From Micromonospora alfalfae (GTDB lineage Bacteria; Actinomycetota; Actinomycetes; Mycobacteriales; Micromonosporaceae), in assembly GCF_022230925.1 (NCBI RefSeq), contig NZ_JAKKFH010000045.1, positions 124,001 through 188,000 on the forward strand: DNA of 64,000 bases. Reading direction: 5' to 3'. The notes under the pieces were generated by a model that was given only the letters and a program-made list of their open reading frames with translations, was not told where the DNA came from and ran no database searches. The translations under genes were made by a program, and so were the position numbers. This document shows positions 17,577-26,999 of this stretch, one piece after another (within the stretch, counting starts at the first letter, position 1; the number at the start of each line of letters is the position of its first letter).

Positions 17577-18134
17577 ATGGGGGCTGGGGTGTCGGCGGAC
17601 GGTGGCGGCGTGGGTGGTGCTGCGGTGGGTGGTGCTGAGGTGGACGGGGCTGAGGTGGGCAGTGCGGCGGCAGGGGTCGTGCACCGGCTGGCCGAGCGGC
17701 ACGAAACCCTGGCCACTGTCGAATCGCTCACCGGCGGGTCGCTCGCCGCTTCGATCGTGAACATCGCCGGGGTCAGCGGGATCTACCGGGGTGGCCTCGT
17801 GGTGTACGCCACCGAGCTGAAGGCGACACTGGCCGGCGTACCCGCTGACCTGCTGTCTGAGCGGGGGCCGGTGGACCCGGACGTGGCGGCGGCGCTCGCC
17901 GAGGGCGGCCGGCAGCGGTGCGGCGCGGACTGGGGGCTGGCCACCACCGGAGTCGCCGGCCCCGAGCCGCAGGACGGGAAGCCCGTGGGCCTCGTCTACG
18001 TCGCGGTCGCCGGCCCGAACGGCGGGGCGGTCCGGCAGCTCGACCTGGGCGGCGGGCGGGACCACGTCCGCGCGGCGGCCGTGGTCGAGGCGCTCCGGCT
18101 GCTCGCCGAGCGACTGGTTGACGCGACCCCGTGA
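17577..18134 (+). CDS. CinA-family C-terminal domain protein (nicotinamide-nucleotide amidohydrolase, PncC-like)
   Basis: PncC hydrolyses nicotinamide mononucleotide to nicotinate mononucleotide. The 185-residue product has the domain motifs TVESLTGGSLAASIVNIAG, GGLVVYATELKATLAGV and ATTGVAGPEPQDGKPVGLVY. The first ~30 residues are Gly/Ala/Val-rich and poorly conserved in appearance. ATG 17577 follows a GGAAGGA site. A pgsA-cinA-clgR order is common in actinomycetes. Confidence 0.9.
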   Translation: MGAGVSADGGGVGGAAVGGAEVDGAEVGSAAAGVVHRLAERHETLATVESLTGGSLAASIVNIAGVSGIYRGGLVVYATELKATLAGVPADLLSERGPVDPDVAAALAEGGRQRCGADWGLATTGVAGPEPQDGKPVGLVYVAVAGPNGGAVRQLDLGGGRDHVRAAAVVEALRLLAERLVDATP

Positions 18135-18276
18135 ACGCCAGGGCCAGAACCACACAGGCCGGGACCCGGGCCGGAACTGCGGGCGGGACCATTCGGCGCG
18201 CTGCGGAAATGGGCGGCGGCGCGCCCCGGTGAGCCCGTCCCGACGAACCGACGGGCGGGGCGGGATGTCGCCCGGG

Positions 18277-18299
18277 CCCGCAACGGGTACGGTTGCGGG
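18277..18299. promoter_or_regulatory. Inverted repeat upstream of clgR, operator-like
   Basis: CCCGCAAC and GTTGCGGG are perfect 8-base arms around a 7-base spacer, about 85 bases before the clgR start. Position and symmetry suggest a dimeric regulator site, possibly ClgR itself, since clgR genes are often autoregulated. That identity is inference. Confidence 0.4.
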
Positions 18300-18384
18300 A
18301 AGGCTCCGACGTTCGGGGTCGGCGCGGTCCGCCGCGACCGGCCGCCCAGCGGCGGGCGCGAGGTATCCCTCAGGGGGAGGTGCG

Positions 18385-18819
18385 ATGATCCTGCTACGCC
18401 GGGTGATCGGTGACGCACTGCGAGCGCGTCGGCAGGGCCAGCAGCGCACGCTGCGTGAGGTCTCCACCGCCGCGAACGTCAGCCTCGGCTACCTCTCCGA
18501 GATTGAACGCGGGCACAAGGAGCCGTCGAGCGAGCTGCTCGCCGCGATCTGCGACGCCCTCGGTGCCCGCCTCTCCGAGCTGCTGCGTGAGGTGAGCGAC
18601 ACTGTGGCGCTCGCCGAGCAGATGCCCGGGGTGCTCGTCTCGATGCAGGACGAGCCGGCCGACGCCGCAGCCAAGAGCACCAACCGGGGTGTCCGTCAGG
18701 TCACCTCCAACGGCACTGTCGCTGTCTCGGTCCGCCAGGACTCGCCGCTCAAGGCCACCCTGCGCAGCACCCGGGTCCGCCCGACCGAGCGCGACCGGGA
18801 TGTGGTCTGCGCGGCCTGA
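18385..18819 (+). CDS. clgR: XRE-type transcriptional regulator ClgR
   Basis: ClgR activates the clp protease genes and, in mycobacteria, pspA. The 144-residue protein starts MILLRRVIGDALRARRQ and has the helix-turn-helix TLREVSTAANVSLGYLSEIE, then PSSELLAAICDALGARLSEL, a near-exact ClgR signature. The C terminus ends in two Ala after Cys (VVCAA), consistent with the Clp-degradable Ala-Ala tails of ClgR proteins. A strong GGGGAGG site precedes ATG 18385. The clgR-pspA-pspM order matches Rv2745c-Rv2743c. Confidence 0.92.
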   Translation: MILLRRVIGDALRARRQGQQRTLREVSTAANVSLGYLSEIERGHKEPSSELLAAICDALGARLSELLREVSDTVALAEQMPGVLVSMQDEPADAAAKSTNRGVRQVTSNGTVAVSVRQDSPLKATLRSTRVRPTERDRDVVCAA

Positions 18820-19017
18820 GCCGCCGATCCAGTTGACCATGGGCGGGGTGGCCCCGGCCGCGTAGGGTTGCTCGCAGGAGCCGCCGGTGCTGTCGACCGC
18901 CCGGTACGGATGCCTCACTGGCGTTCGGCTGGGACGATGGAGACCTGCCGGTCACGGTCAGCCGGTCCAGCCGGCCCGGCCGTGGTGGAGCGACGCTACT
19001 GAGGGGATACCGCGGAG

Positions 19018-19890
19018 ATGGCGAACCCGTTCGTCAAGGGTTGGAACTACCTGATGGCGCTCTTCGGTGCGAAGATCGATGAGCATGCCGATCCCAAGGT
19101 GCAGATCCAGCAGGCCATCGAGGATGCCCAGCGGCAGCACCAGGCGCTGGTCCAGCAGGCTGCCGCGGTGATCGGCAACCAGCGTCAGCTGGAGATGAAG
19201 CTGTCCCGGCAGATGACCGAGGTCGAGCGGTTGCAGGGCAACGCCCGGCAGGCCCTGGTGCTCTCCGACCAGGCCCGGGCCAAGGGCGACGAGGCCGAGG
19301 CGGTGCGGTTCGAGCAGTCCGCGCAGACGCTGGCCAGCCAACTCGTCTCCGCCGAGCAGGCCACCGAGGACCTGAAGACCCTGCACGACCAGGCGCTGGG
19401 CGCCGCCGCCCAGGCCCGCCGAGCGGTCGAGAACAACTCGATGATCCTCCAGCAGAAGCTCGCCGAGCGCACCAAGCTGCTCAGCCAGCTGGAGCAGGCC
19501 AAGATGCAGGAGACGGTGGCCCGCTCGCTGGAGTCGATGTCGTCGCTGACCGCGCCCACCAACACCCCGTCGCTGGACGAGGTGCGCGACCGCATCGAGC
19601 GGCGGTACGCCAACGCGATGGGTCGCGCCGAACTGGCCGGCAACTCCGTCGAGGGCCGTATGTTGGAGATTCAGAAGGCCACCATCGACTCGGCCGGCTC
19701 CGCCCGGCTGGAGCAGATCCGGTCCAGCATGGCGGGGGAGCAGCTCGGCGGCGCGGCCCAGCGACCGGCCGTGCCGCAGGCCGAGAAGACCGGCCCGGCC
19801 AACGACCCGACGGCCGCCGCCCGGCTTGACGAACTGCGCGCCAGCATGGCTCGCGAGCGGGGCACCGGCGACCCGACCGCCGCCGGCTGA
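19018..19890 (+). CDS. pspA: Phage shock protein A / IM30-family membrane-stress protein
   Basis: PspA polymerises on damaged inner membrane and protects it. The 290-residue product has the N-terminal amphipathic helix (MANPFVKGWNYLMALFGAKI), a long coiled coil to ~residue 200, and a low-complexity tail in which LDELRASMARERG echoes LEQIRSSMAGEQLG. ATG 19018 is preceded by GGGGATACCGCGGAG. It follows clgR by about 200 bases, which leaves room for its own promoter. Confidence 0.93.
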   Translation: MANPFVKGWNYLMALFGAKIDEHADPKVQIQQAIEDAQRQHQALVQQAAAVIGNQRQLEMKLSRQMTEVERLQGNARQALVLSDQARAKGDEAEAVRFEQSAQTLASQLVSAEQATEDLKTLHDQALGAAAQARRAVENNSMILQQKLAERTKLLSQLEQAKMQETVARSLESMSSLTAPTNTPSLDEVRDRIERRYANAMGRAELAGNSVEGRMLEIQKATIDSAGSARLEQIRSSMAGEQLGGAAQRPAVPQAEKTGPANDPTAAARLDELRASMARERGTGDPTAAG

Positions 19891-19913
19891 ACGACCGGAT
19901 CGAGGGGGTCACT

Positions 19914-20699
19914 GTGGCAGACGAGCGGACCCGGTACTTCCGGAGGCTGGGCCGGCTTCGCCGGTCGGCCCGACGGTGGAGCGTGCTGGCCGGTGGGCTC
20001 AGCGGCGCGGCGGTGGTGCTGACTCCGTACGCCGGCCTTGGTCTGCCCGACGCGGCCTGGGCCGGCGCCGCGGGCAGCGCGGTGGCGCTCGCCGCCTGGC
20101 GCTGGATCGACGTGCGCGCCCTGGCCGCCCAGCCGGCGCCCCCCGCTCTCGACCCGGCCGAAGCGGCGGCCCGGTCACGGGCCCGACTGATCGCCGCCGT
20201 CGAGCGGCTGCCGGTCGGCCCGGGCGTGCTCGCCGAGGTACGCCGGGTCCGTTCCCGGATCGCGCTGCGCGGCACCAGCGCCGGGGAGCAGTGGGCCCGA
20301 CTGGACCGGGCGGCGCTCACCCTGGCCGGGATGGCCCCCCGGCTCACCGGGCTGGCCGAGCCGGCGGTCCTGGAGGCCGCCGCCGCCGACCGCTCGCTGC
20401 GCGACCTGGCCGCGCGGGTGGCCAGCGTCGAACGCGCGCTGCGGCTGGCCCCGGCCGACGCCCGGCCCTCGCTGGCCGAGGCGCACGCCGCGCTGACCGC
20501 TCAACTGGAGGGCGGGGTGGCCGCGTACGAACGGCTTGTGGTCGCCGCCGCCGGCTACCTGGCCGAGGACTCCCGACCGGAGACCGCCCACCCGGCCGCC
20601 GACCGGCTCACCGAGGCGACAGACCTGCTGCACGGGGTCGCCGGGGCACTTGCCGAGCTGCGGGCCGTCGGCACCCCGCTGCGCGCGCCGACGCGCTGA
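19914..20699 (+). CDS. pspM: Phage-shock envelope-stress protein PspM
   Basis: PspM (Rv2743c family) is a membrane partner of ClgR/PspA in the actinobacterial Psp system. The 261-residue product has a basic N terminus (RTRYFRRLGRLRRSARRW), two adjacent transmembrane helices (~24-68) and a long Ala-rich helical cytoplasmic part. Identification depends mainly on topology and position directly behind pspA (23-base gap). GTG 19914 follows GAGGGGG. Confidence 0.75.
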   Translation: MADERTRYFRRLGRLRRSARRWSVLAGGLSGAAVVLTPYAGLGLPDAAWAGAAGSAVALAAWRWIDVRALAAQPAPPALDPAEAAARSRARLIAAVERLPVGPGVLAEVRRVRSRIALRGTSAGEQWARLDRAALTLAGMAPRLTGLAEPAVLEAAAADRSLRDLAARVASVERALRLAPADARPSLAEAHAALTAQLEGGVAAYERLVVAAAGYLAEDSRPETAHPAADRLTEATDLLHGVAGALAELRAVGTPLRAPTR

Positions 20700-20727
20700 C
20701 AGCGCACGCCCCGCGGACCCCCGCCGG

Positions 20728-23700
20728 TCACGGTGGTGTCGTCACCAGGACCGGGCCGGTGTACGGCGAGGTGCCCACGACGTTGAACGACCGGATCCGG
20801 TAGTGGTACGTCACGCCCCGGGCCAACCCCGTGTTGGTGAAGCCGCGCCCGGTCACCGTGAAGGTGGCCGTCGCCTGCTCGAAGGCCGGGTCGAGTGCCC
20901 GCTGCACGATGAACCCGGACCCAGGGCCGCCCGGTGTGCTCGCCTCCCAGGCCAGGATCACCGTCGCGGTGTCCGGCCCCGGTGCGCTGGCGGTGGCGCT
21001 CACCCCGCCGGGGGTTCCCGGCGCGGGCGGCGAGGTCACAGTGGCGACTGTCGACCACGCCGAGGCGGAGCCCAGGTAGGTGGTCCGCACCCGGTAGTAG
21101 TACGTGGTGTCAGGTGCCACTGCCGCGTCCAGGTGACTGTCGCCGACCCCGATCGCCGTGGTGCCCGGGCCGCTGGTGAACGTCGGGTTGGTGGCCCGCT
21201 GCACGTCGATGCCGGTGGCGAACGAGCGGTTCGTCCAGCGCAGCGCCACGCGCAGCGGCGCGGCTGGCGGGAGCGTCGCGACCAGACCGCTCGGCGCGGC
21301 CAGGTGCACCGATGCGGGTACCCCGTTCGACCAGGACGAGTAGCTGACCGCGTTCTCCGCCCGGATCCGGTAGTGGTAGGTCACCCCGGGGGTCACTGTC
21401 GCGTCGGTGTAGCGGGTGGCGGCGGCCGCGACGGTGATCGTGGTGACCTCGCCGCCGAAGGTGGCGTCGGTGGCCCGTTGCAACACGTGGCTGGTGGCTG
21501 GCGGTCGCCCGCCGTTGCTGGTCCAGGCAAGCGCGATCGCCGGTAGCGCGGTGGCCGAGCCGGACACCGGTGTGGCGGTCAGCCCGGTCGGCGCCTTCGG
21601 CGTCACCCGCAGCACCAGCGGCCTGCTCATCCCGCCGTCGCGGTGGCCGGCGAGCTGACTGTGCCAGCGGTACTCCCAGCCCAGGTTGACCAGTTGGTTG
21701 ACCACAGTGGCCGGTCGACCGTCGATCGGGCTGACCGGCGTCGACCCGGTCCGCGCTCCGGCCCGGCGGCAGGGGTCGAGCAGCCGGACGCTGTCCCCCA
21801 GCTTGAACGGCAGCGTCGGCGCGACCGGGCGCAGCGCCACCACCACGTCCTCCCGCGGGTTGACCCGGACGACTCCCTTCCAGCCCAGCTCCGTGCCGTG
21901 CGGGAGTCGCAGCGTGCCGTCCCAGCCAACCCGGTTGATCACCTGCACGTCGCAGCCGGCGATATGCAACGGCTCGGTCTGCCGGACGTTGCCGCTGATC
22001 CGCCAGAGCTGCGTGCCGTCGGTGGGGGAGCCCACCGGCACGGCGGGGTCGGTGGCGAAGAGCACCTCGGTGACCGGGTCGGTCGCACCGAGCGGCAGCG
22101 TCGTCGGGTTGAGCGGCCCGGCGTGTGGGTGCCCGACGCCGAGCCGGCCCGCCGACCGGCCGTGGTCCGGTTCGACGATCTGCTGTGCGGTCTTCACAGC
22201 GATCGGCACTGTCACCGGGCCGGTTCCGGCCGTCGGCGTGAACGTCACTGTGGTGGCGTGCACCGGCACCGTCGTCTGCGCCGGGGTCCGGGTGCCGAAC
22301 GCCGGGTCGTACGCCGGCTGCGGGACGATCGGCGGACGCTGGCTGGCCGCGTACGCCACTGGCAGCCGTTCGCGCAGCCGGCCCAGGTCGTACGGCGGCT
22401 CGGGCGTCCCGGTGACCCGGAACTGGAGCACTGTGCGGGTGTTCGGGCCGTACCCCGGTTCGGTGGCGGGCGGGCCGCCCTCGGCGCTGCGGTCCGGGGC
22501 GTCGGTGTGCTGGTCGTAGCGACTGTCGAAGCCGGGCAGCGGGGCCGGGGCGTCGTTGTAGAGGATCAGCGTGCTGCCCGGGGGCACGGCGGAGAAGTCG
22601 ACGAGCACGTCGGCGCGTTCGCCCGGGGCGAGCAGCACCGTGTGCCCGTCGACGTTCAACACTGTCGGGTCGAGCCGGTCGTAGCGGTAGCCGATCGGTT
22701 GGTTCGGCAGCACCACCGGCGCCGGCAGGAGGCCCGCCTCGTTCCCGATCTGGATGAACTCCGGGCCGGCGGCGCGCGGGTCCGGCACACCGCCGTCGCG
22801 TCCGTCGGTCGGCCACCCCGCCGGACGGTCCGCCGCCCGCGCGGCGGGCACCATCGGCACCTCACCGGCGTCGGGGTCGGCGAGCGTGCCGTCGGCCGTC
22901 CACATCGCCGCGTCGGAGCGGGCGCGGTAGAGCTGGAGGTTGAGGCTGCGGTCCAGGCAGGCGTTGAGGATCCGGAACCGGTACGCGCGTGGCCGCACCT
23001 CCAGGTACGGGTAGGCGACGCCGTTGACGAACGGGGTGTCGCCGTACGCCTCGGGAACTGCGGACGGGTGCGGTACGCCGGGGCTCAGCGGCGGCTCGTC
23101 CGGCGCGCCGACCGGATCGTAATACGGGTTCGGCACCCAGCCGTCGGCGTGGGCGTCGGCGTGGGCGTCGGCCGGGGCGGAGTTGCGGGACCAGGGTCCG
23201 TAGTCCCACCGCCCGGTGGGGTTGCGTCCGCCGGACCGGTACGGGTTCTGCCGGGGTTGGTAGACGTGCGGGTGCCAGAGGCTGCCGAGGGCGCCCCAGC
23301 GTTCCCGGTCCCAGGTGGGGTCCTCGGCGGCGAGCTGGGTGTCGTCCGGAACGAACGTCTTGTCCTCGATCACCAACGGCACCTGGTCGGCCGGCAGCAC
23401 CGCGTCGGCGACGAGCTGGTCCTCGGCCGGGTCGGTGAGCAGGTAGAGCGCGAGCTGTCCGCCGTAGACGGTGAGCCGGGCCAGGCCGAGGGTGTTGTCG
23501 TGGAACCACAGCAGCCGGCCGCTCTGCTCGTTCGGGAAGTAGAGAGTGGTGGCGCCGGCGCCGGGCGCCGGCATGTCCGGCACGTGGGCCAGGCCGGGGC
23601 CGGTCGGGTACGGGGTGATCTCCCCGGCCGGGGTGATCCACTGCCCCGGGTTGCCCGCGCTGGTCCAGCCGGTCTGCGCCCCGGCCAGGTGCAGCACGGC

Positions 23701-24351
23701 CCGGTTCTGCGGGTACGGCGCCGGTCCGTCCAGTGGGCCCGGACCGGCCCCCTCGATGGTGTCGTCGACAGGCAGGAACAGCTCGCCGGACCGACCGGTG
23801 GGGAGCTGGTTGATGAACTTCACCCGGACCGGTCGACCTCGACGGGCGTAGATCATCGGCCCGAGGTGCCACTGTCGCTCCGGAGGCGCCACAGTGTTGT
23901 GTCCGGCCGGGTCGGTGCCCAGGTTGAGTTGCCGGTAGCCGCGCAGCCGGGTGACCGGCAGGTCCCGGTGCAGCCGCTGGGCGTACTCCTGTAGGCCGAT
24001 CTCGTAGTAGTCGCAGCCCGGATAGCTGATGGTGTCCGGCACCGCCACCGGCAGGTGGCTGCCGAGGTCTCCGTGGCCTGGCTGGCCCGGGACGGGCAGT
24101 GGGTCGACGAACTTGCGCAGCCCGGTTCCGGCCACCACCTGCCCGTCGGGGCCGCGCGTCGGGCGGGGGCTGTACGCGAAGTTCGGCACCGGACCGAAGT
24201 AGCGGGGCACGACGGCCGGGTCCAGGCTCGGCGTGACAACGGCCTCCTCGGCGGTACGCGGGGTCGGCACGGACGCCGCCCGGCCGTCGGCCTCGGTGTC
24301 GCGGGTGGTCCGCTCGAAGAAGGTGGAGCGGAGTCTGCGGAACATCGCCAT
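20728..24351 (-). CDS. Multicopper-oxidase fold protein lacking copper ligands, with C-terminal fibronectin III-like repeats
   Basis: A 1207-residue protein. Residues ~40-850 follow the CotA-like three-cupredoxin pattern, but the copper motifs are eroded: HxHG is HLAG, WYHDHAMG is WFHDNTLG, HPIHLH is EPLHIAG, and HCHxxxHxxxxM is YRWHSQLAGHRDGGM, so the type 1 Cys and most type 2/3 His are absent. Residues ~870-1207 are three to four fibronectin III-like repeats, each with HVLQRATD/FIVQRALD and TYHYRIRAEN blocks. No signal peptide is seen. ATG 24351 was chosen: it has GGGGAGAG 3 bases upstream, while the extension to 24492 has AT-rich third positions unlike a gene. A structural or binding role is more likely than oxidase activity. 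Confidence 0.85.
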   Translation of the reverse strand: MAMFRRLRSTFFERTTRDTEADGRAASVPTPRTAEEAVVTPSLDPAVVPRYFGPVPNFAYSPRPTRGPDGQVVAGTGLRKFVDPLPVPGQPGHGDLGSHLPVAVPDTISYPGCDYYEIGLQEYAQRLHRDLPVTRLRGYRQLNLGTDPAGHNTVAPPERQWHLGPMIYARRGRPVRVKFINQLPTGRSGELFLPVDDTIEGAGPGPLDGPAPYPQNRAVLHLAGAQTGWTSAGNPGQWITPAGEITPYPTGPGLAHVPDMPAPGAGATTLYFPNEQSGRLLWFHDNTLGLARLTVYGGQLALYLLTDPAEDQLVADAVLPADQVPLVIEDKTFVPDDTQLAAEDPTWDRERWGALGSLWHPHVYQPRQNPYRSGGRNPTGRWDYGPWSRNSAPADAHADAHADGWVPNPYYDPVGAPDEPPLSPGVPHPSAVPEAYGDTPFVNGVAYPYLEVRPRAYRFRILNACLDRSLNLQLYRARSDAAMWTADGTLADPDAGEVPMVPAARAADRPAGWPTDGRDGGVPDPRAAGPEFIQIGNEAGLLPAPVVLPNQPIGYRYDRLDPTVLNVDGHTVLLAPGERADVLVDFSAVPPGSTLILYNDAPAPLPGFDSRYDQHTDAPDRSAEGGPPATEPGYGPNTRTVLQFRVTGTPEPPYDLGRLRERLPVAYAASQRPPIVPQPAYDPAFGTRTPAQTTVPVHATTVTFTPTAGTGPVTVPIAVKTAQQIVEPDHGRSAGRLGVGHPHAGPLNPTTLPLGATDPVTEVLFATDPAVPVGSPTDGTQLWRISGNVRQTEPLHIAGCDVQVINRVGWDGTLRLPHGTELGWKGVVRVNPREDVVVALRPVAPTLPFKLGDSVRLLDPCRRAGARTGSTPVSPIDGRPATVVNQLVNLGWEYRWHSQLAGHRDGGMSRPLVLRVTPKAPTGLTATPVSGSATALPAIALAWTSNGGRPPATSHVLQRATDATFGGEVTTITVAAAATRYTDATVTPGVTYHYRIRAENAVSYSSWSNGVPASVHLAAPSGLVATLPPAAPLRVALRWTNRSFATGIDVQRATNPTFTSGPGTTAIGVGDSHLDAAVAPDTTYYYRVRTTYLGSASAWSTVATVTSPPAPGTPGGVSATASAPGPDTATVILAWEASTPGGPGSGFIVQRALDPAFEQATATFTVTGRGFTNTGLARGVTYHYRIRSFNVVGTSPYTGPVLVTTPP

Positions 24352-24516
24352 GACTCTCCCCGGTTCGGGGCGCGAGGGCCGCCACCCCGGCGTGGGGGAC
24401 CTCGGCACTCTGCTGACGGTCGGTGAGCGCTCAACCGCAGCATGCGACTCCGACGGCCGGTTAGGAATTACCCAATCGTCCGTTTCTGCCATGGATCCCG
24501 TCTGGCGGGAGCCTGG

Positions 24517-25326
24517 TCAGTCGGATGACGACGGACCCGGACGCTCGGGCTGGCAGACCGGGCACCAGTAGGTGACCCGTTCGCCCAGCTCCTCCTTGCG
24601 GATCGCGGTGCCGCAACGGCGGCAGGGCTGGGCGCGGCGGCCGTACACGTAACTGGTCTGCCCCCGGTGCAGGGAGCCGGTGCTGCTCTGCGTCCACCGG
24701 CCCCGGTTGGCGGCGAGCAGCCGCTGTGCGAGGGCCACCAGGCCCGGCAGGTCGGGCACTCCGCCGACCGGGGTCCACGGTGACACGCCCCGCAGGAACA
24801 GCACCTCGCACTTGTAGAGGTTGCCCACGCCGGCCAGGTTGCGCTGGTCGAGCAGCGCCTCGCCGATTGTCTGCTCCGGGTGCTCGGCGAGCCGACGGAC
24901 CGCCTCGGCCGGGTCCCAGTCGGAGCCGAGCAGGTCGGGGCCGAGGTGGCCGACCAGCTGGTCCTCCTCCGACGTCGGCACCAGGGTCACCTCGTGCAGG
25001 TGGTAGCCGACCGCGACGGCGCCGGGGCTGCGCAGCACCACCCGGATCAGGTGCGCGGGCCGGCCGCTCCAGCGTTCCCCTGGGGCGTACGCCCGCCAGG
25101 CGCCGTCCATCCGCAGGTGGGAGTGCAGGGTCCAGTGCTCCTGGGTCGGGGCGTCGAGCCGCAGCAGCAGGTGCTTGCCCCGGCTGGCCGACTCGCGGAC
25201 GGTCCAGTTGGTGAGGTCCGTGGTCGCCAGTTGTGGCACCCGGAAGTCACTGCCGGTGATCCGCGCGCCGGCGAGCGCACGGTGCAGCACGCGCGCGGTG
25301 TTCCAGACTGTGTCGCCTTCGGGCAC
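24517..25326 (-). CDS. nei: Fpg/Nei-family DNA glycosylase (endonuclease VIII-like)
   Basis: The enzyme removes oxidised bases and nicks the abasic site. The 269-residue product starts MPEGDTVW, giving the catalytic Pro and Glu after Met removal; it contains the H2TH region IGEALLDQRNLAGVGNLYK and a C-terminal zinc finger CRRCGT...YWCPVC. PEGDTVW with the Asp-Thr is typical of Nei rather than MutM. A stress link to the neighbouring genes is not evident. Confidence 0.93.
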   Translation of the reverse strand: MPEGDTVWNTARVLHRALAGARITGSDFRVPQLATTDLTNWTVRESASRGKHLLLRLDAPTQEHWTLHSHLRMDGAWRAYAPGERWSGRPAHLIRVVLRSPGAVAVGYHLHEVTLVPTSEEDQLVGHLGPDLLGSDWDPAEAVRRLAEHPEQTIGEALLDQRNLAGVGNLYKCEVLFLRGVSPWTPVGGVPDLPGLVALAQRLLAANRGRWTQSSTGSLHRGQTSYVYGRRAQPCRRCGTAIRKEELGERVTYWCPVCQPERPGPSSSD

Positions 25327-25435
25327 TCTGCCATCCTCCCTCTTTCGAGCAAGATTCGCATGTGTCGCTATTTGTACTCAGGTTCCTCATGATCTCCTGA
25401 CATGCGAAGGTCAGGGGGTTCTGAGGAGAATGCCC

Positions 25436-26698
25436 ATGACGCGACCCTCTTGTCGTATCCCATCCGTCGCCCTCATCGCCACCCTCGCCCTCCTGCTCAC
25501 CGCAGCGCTCCTACCCGCGACCGGCCCTGCTCCGGCCGCGCCCGGCGGCGCTCCGGTCACCCTCGTCGCCGCGGCACCCGGCGACGAACTGTGGAGCGCC
25601 GACCTCACCATCGTCGACGGCGACGATGTCAACGTCCGGCGTACCAGCGCCGGCCTCCGCCTGCGGGAGGCCCGGTCCAACGGGCGCGGCGCCCGCAGCC
25701 CGCACAGCGCGGTAGCCGAGGGGATGCTGCTGACCGCTCCCCGCACCCTCGCCCGGCCGGCCACCCGGGTCCGTGCCGAGATCAACGCCGCGGTTCCGGC
25801 CGGGGCGACAGTGGAGGCGCAGGTCCGCGGCTGGCGGGCCGCCGGCTGGACGGAGTGGCGGGCGGCCACCACCGGCGCGGTCTTCGACCGGCCGGTCAGC
25901 CGGGTGCAGACCCGGGTGGTGCTCACCGCCCCCGATGGCGGCGCCACGGCGACGGTACGGCGTGTGCAGCTCACCGCCGACGCGAACGCCGCCGTCTCCG
26001 CCGCCACGCCCGGCCGCACCTACCGGGTGTACGCCACCCGCATCGGGCTGGTGGGTGAACTGACCGCCAACGGCCGTACCGTGCAACCCCGGGACCACTT
26101 CGCGGCGCTGCCGTCGCGGCGCGGCCTTTCCCCGCTCAACACCGGTGACTACACGGTGCGGGTCTGCACCACGAGCGGCTCCCGCTGCGAGTACGCCCCG
26201 GTCTGGGACGTCGGGCCGTGGAACACCCGCGACGACTACTGGAACCCCTCATCGGTCCGGGAGAACTGGAAGAACCTGCCGCAGGGCCGGCCCGAGGCGC
26301 AGGCCGCGTACCAGTCCGGCTACAACGGCGGACGGGACCAGTTCGGGCGAACCGTGCTCAACCCGGCCGGGATCGACCTGGCCGACGGCACGTTCTGGGA
26401 CGGGTTGCGGCTGACCACCAACGCCTGGGTGGACGTCGCCTACCTGTGGACCGGAGGCGGGCCGCGCGGCGTGGTCGGTGACGGCCCGCTCAACATCCGC
26501 ACCGGGGCCAGCACGTCGTACGCGACGCGTGGCCTCGCCGCCCGGCTGGCCCACGTGCCGATCCAGTGCTACGTCACCGGTCAGTCGGTTGCCGGCCCCT
26601 ACCGGACCACCACCCGCTGGAACCGTCTCACCAGTGGCCAGTACGTCAGCCACGCGTACATCTCCAGCGTGTACGGCGGAAGCGTGCCGGTCTGCTGA
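25436..26698 (+). CDS. Secreted protein with C-terminal SH3-like (SH3b) domain
   Basis: The 420-residue product has a Sec signal peptide (PSVALIATLALLLTAALL, cleaved near APAA), a beta-rich middle part and a C-terminal bacterial SH3 domain (GPLNIRTGASTSYATRGLAA ... YVSHAYISSVYG). SH3b domains usually bind cell-wall peptide. The middle part contains GGRDQFGRTVLNPAGIDLADGTFW, seen in secreted actinomycete proteins of unknown function. ATG 25436 is 8 bases after GAGGAG; ATG 25430 is too close. No catalytic triad could be identified. Confidence 0.7.
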   Translation: MTRPSCRIPSVALIATLALLLTAALLPATGPAPAAPGGAPVTLVAAAPGDELWSADLTIVDGDDVNVRRTSAGLRLREARSNGRGARSPHSAVAEGMLLTAPRTLARPATRVRAEINAAVPAGATVEAQVRGWRAAGWTEWRAATTGAVFDRPVSRVQTRVVLTAPDGGATATVRRVQLTADANAAVSAATPGRTYRVYATRIGLVGELTANGRTVQPRDHFAALPSRRGLSPLNTGDYTVRVCTTSGSRCEYAPVWDVGPWNTRDDYWNPSSVRENWKNLPQGRPEAQAAYQSGYNGGRDQFGRTVLNPAGIDLADGTFWDGLRLTTNAWVDVAYLWTGGGPRGVVGDGPLNIRTGASTSYATRGLAARLAHVPIQCYVTGQSVAGPYRTTTRWNRLTSGQYVSHAYISSVYGGSVPVC

Positions 26699-26708
26699 GC
26701 CACGCTCA

Positions 26709-26750
26709 CCCCGTCGGGCGCCCCGTCGACGTCAGGGGCGCTCGTCGGGG
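26709..26750. terminator. Hairpin terminator between convergent genes
   Basis: CCCCGTCGGGCGCCCC pairs with GGGGCGCTCGTCGGGG over 16 bases with two mismatches. It overlaps the stop of the minus-strand CPCC gene. Confidence 0.65.
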
Positions 26751-26974
26751 CGAGCCGTGCGCACCATGTCCTGGTAGCGCGGGTGGCTGGCACCGTAGAC
26801 GGCGTAGTTGAGACGGGCGTGCGTGAGGCTCAGGTCGCCGTTGGGGCCGCCCCGCACGGCGTCGGCGTCGGCGTCGGTCTGGCCGTCGTCGGTCCAGAAA
26901 CAGACGGGGCAGGTCCCCCCGCCGGTCCGGGATGCACAGCAGGGACAGCCCACAGGAACCACATGCTCACCCAC
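26732..26974 (-). CDS. CPCC-family cysteine-rich protein
   Basis: An 80-residue protein with CPCC...CPVCFWTDDGQ at its start and DLSLTHARLNYAVYGASHPR, the pattern of the CPCC small zinc-ribbon family. Function is unknown. GTG 26974 lies 25 bases after the stop of the upstream SAM adenosyltransferase gene on the same strand, suggesting co-transcription. The start is uncertain. Confidence 0.75.
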   Translation of the reverse strand: MGEHVVPVGCPCCASRTGGGTCPVCFWTDDGQTDADADAVRGGPNGDLSLTHARLNYAVYGASHPRYQDMVRTARPDERP

Positions 26975-26999
26975 CGGAGAAGCATTCCACAGTCGAACA

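Noticed and set aside
20728..24351. Active laccase or bilirubin oxidase
   Set aside because: Type 1 Cys and most copper His are missing.
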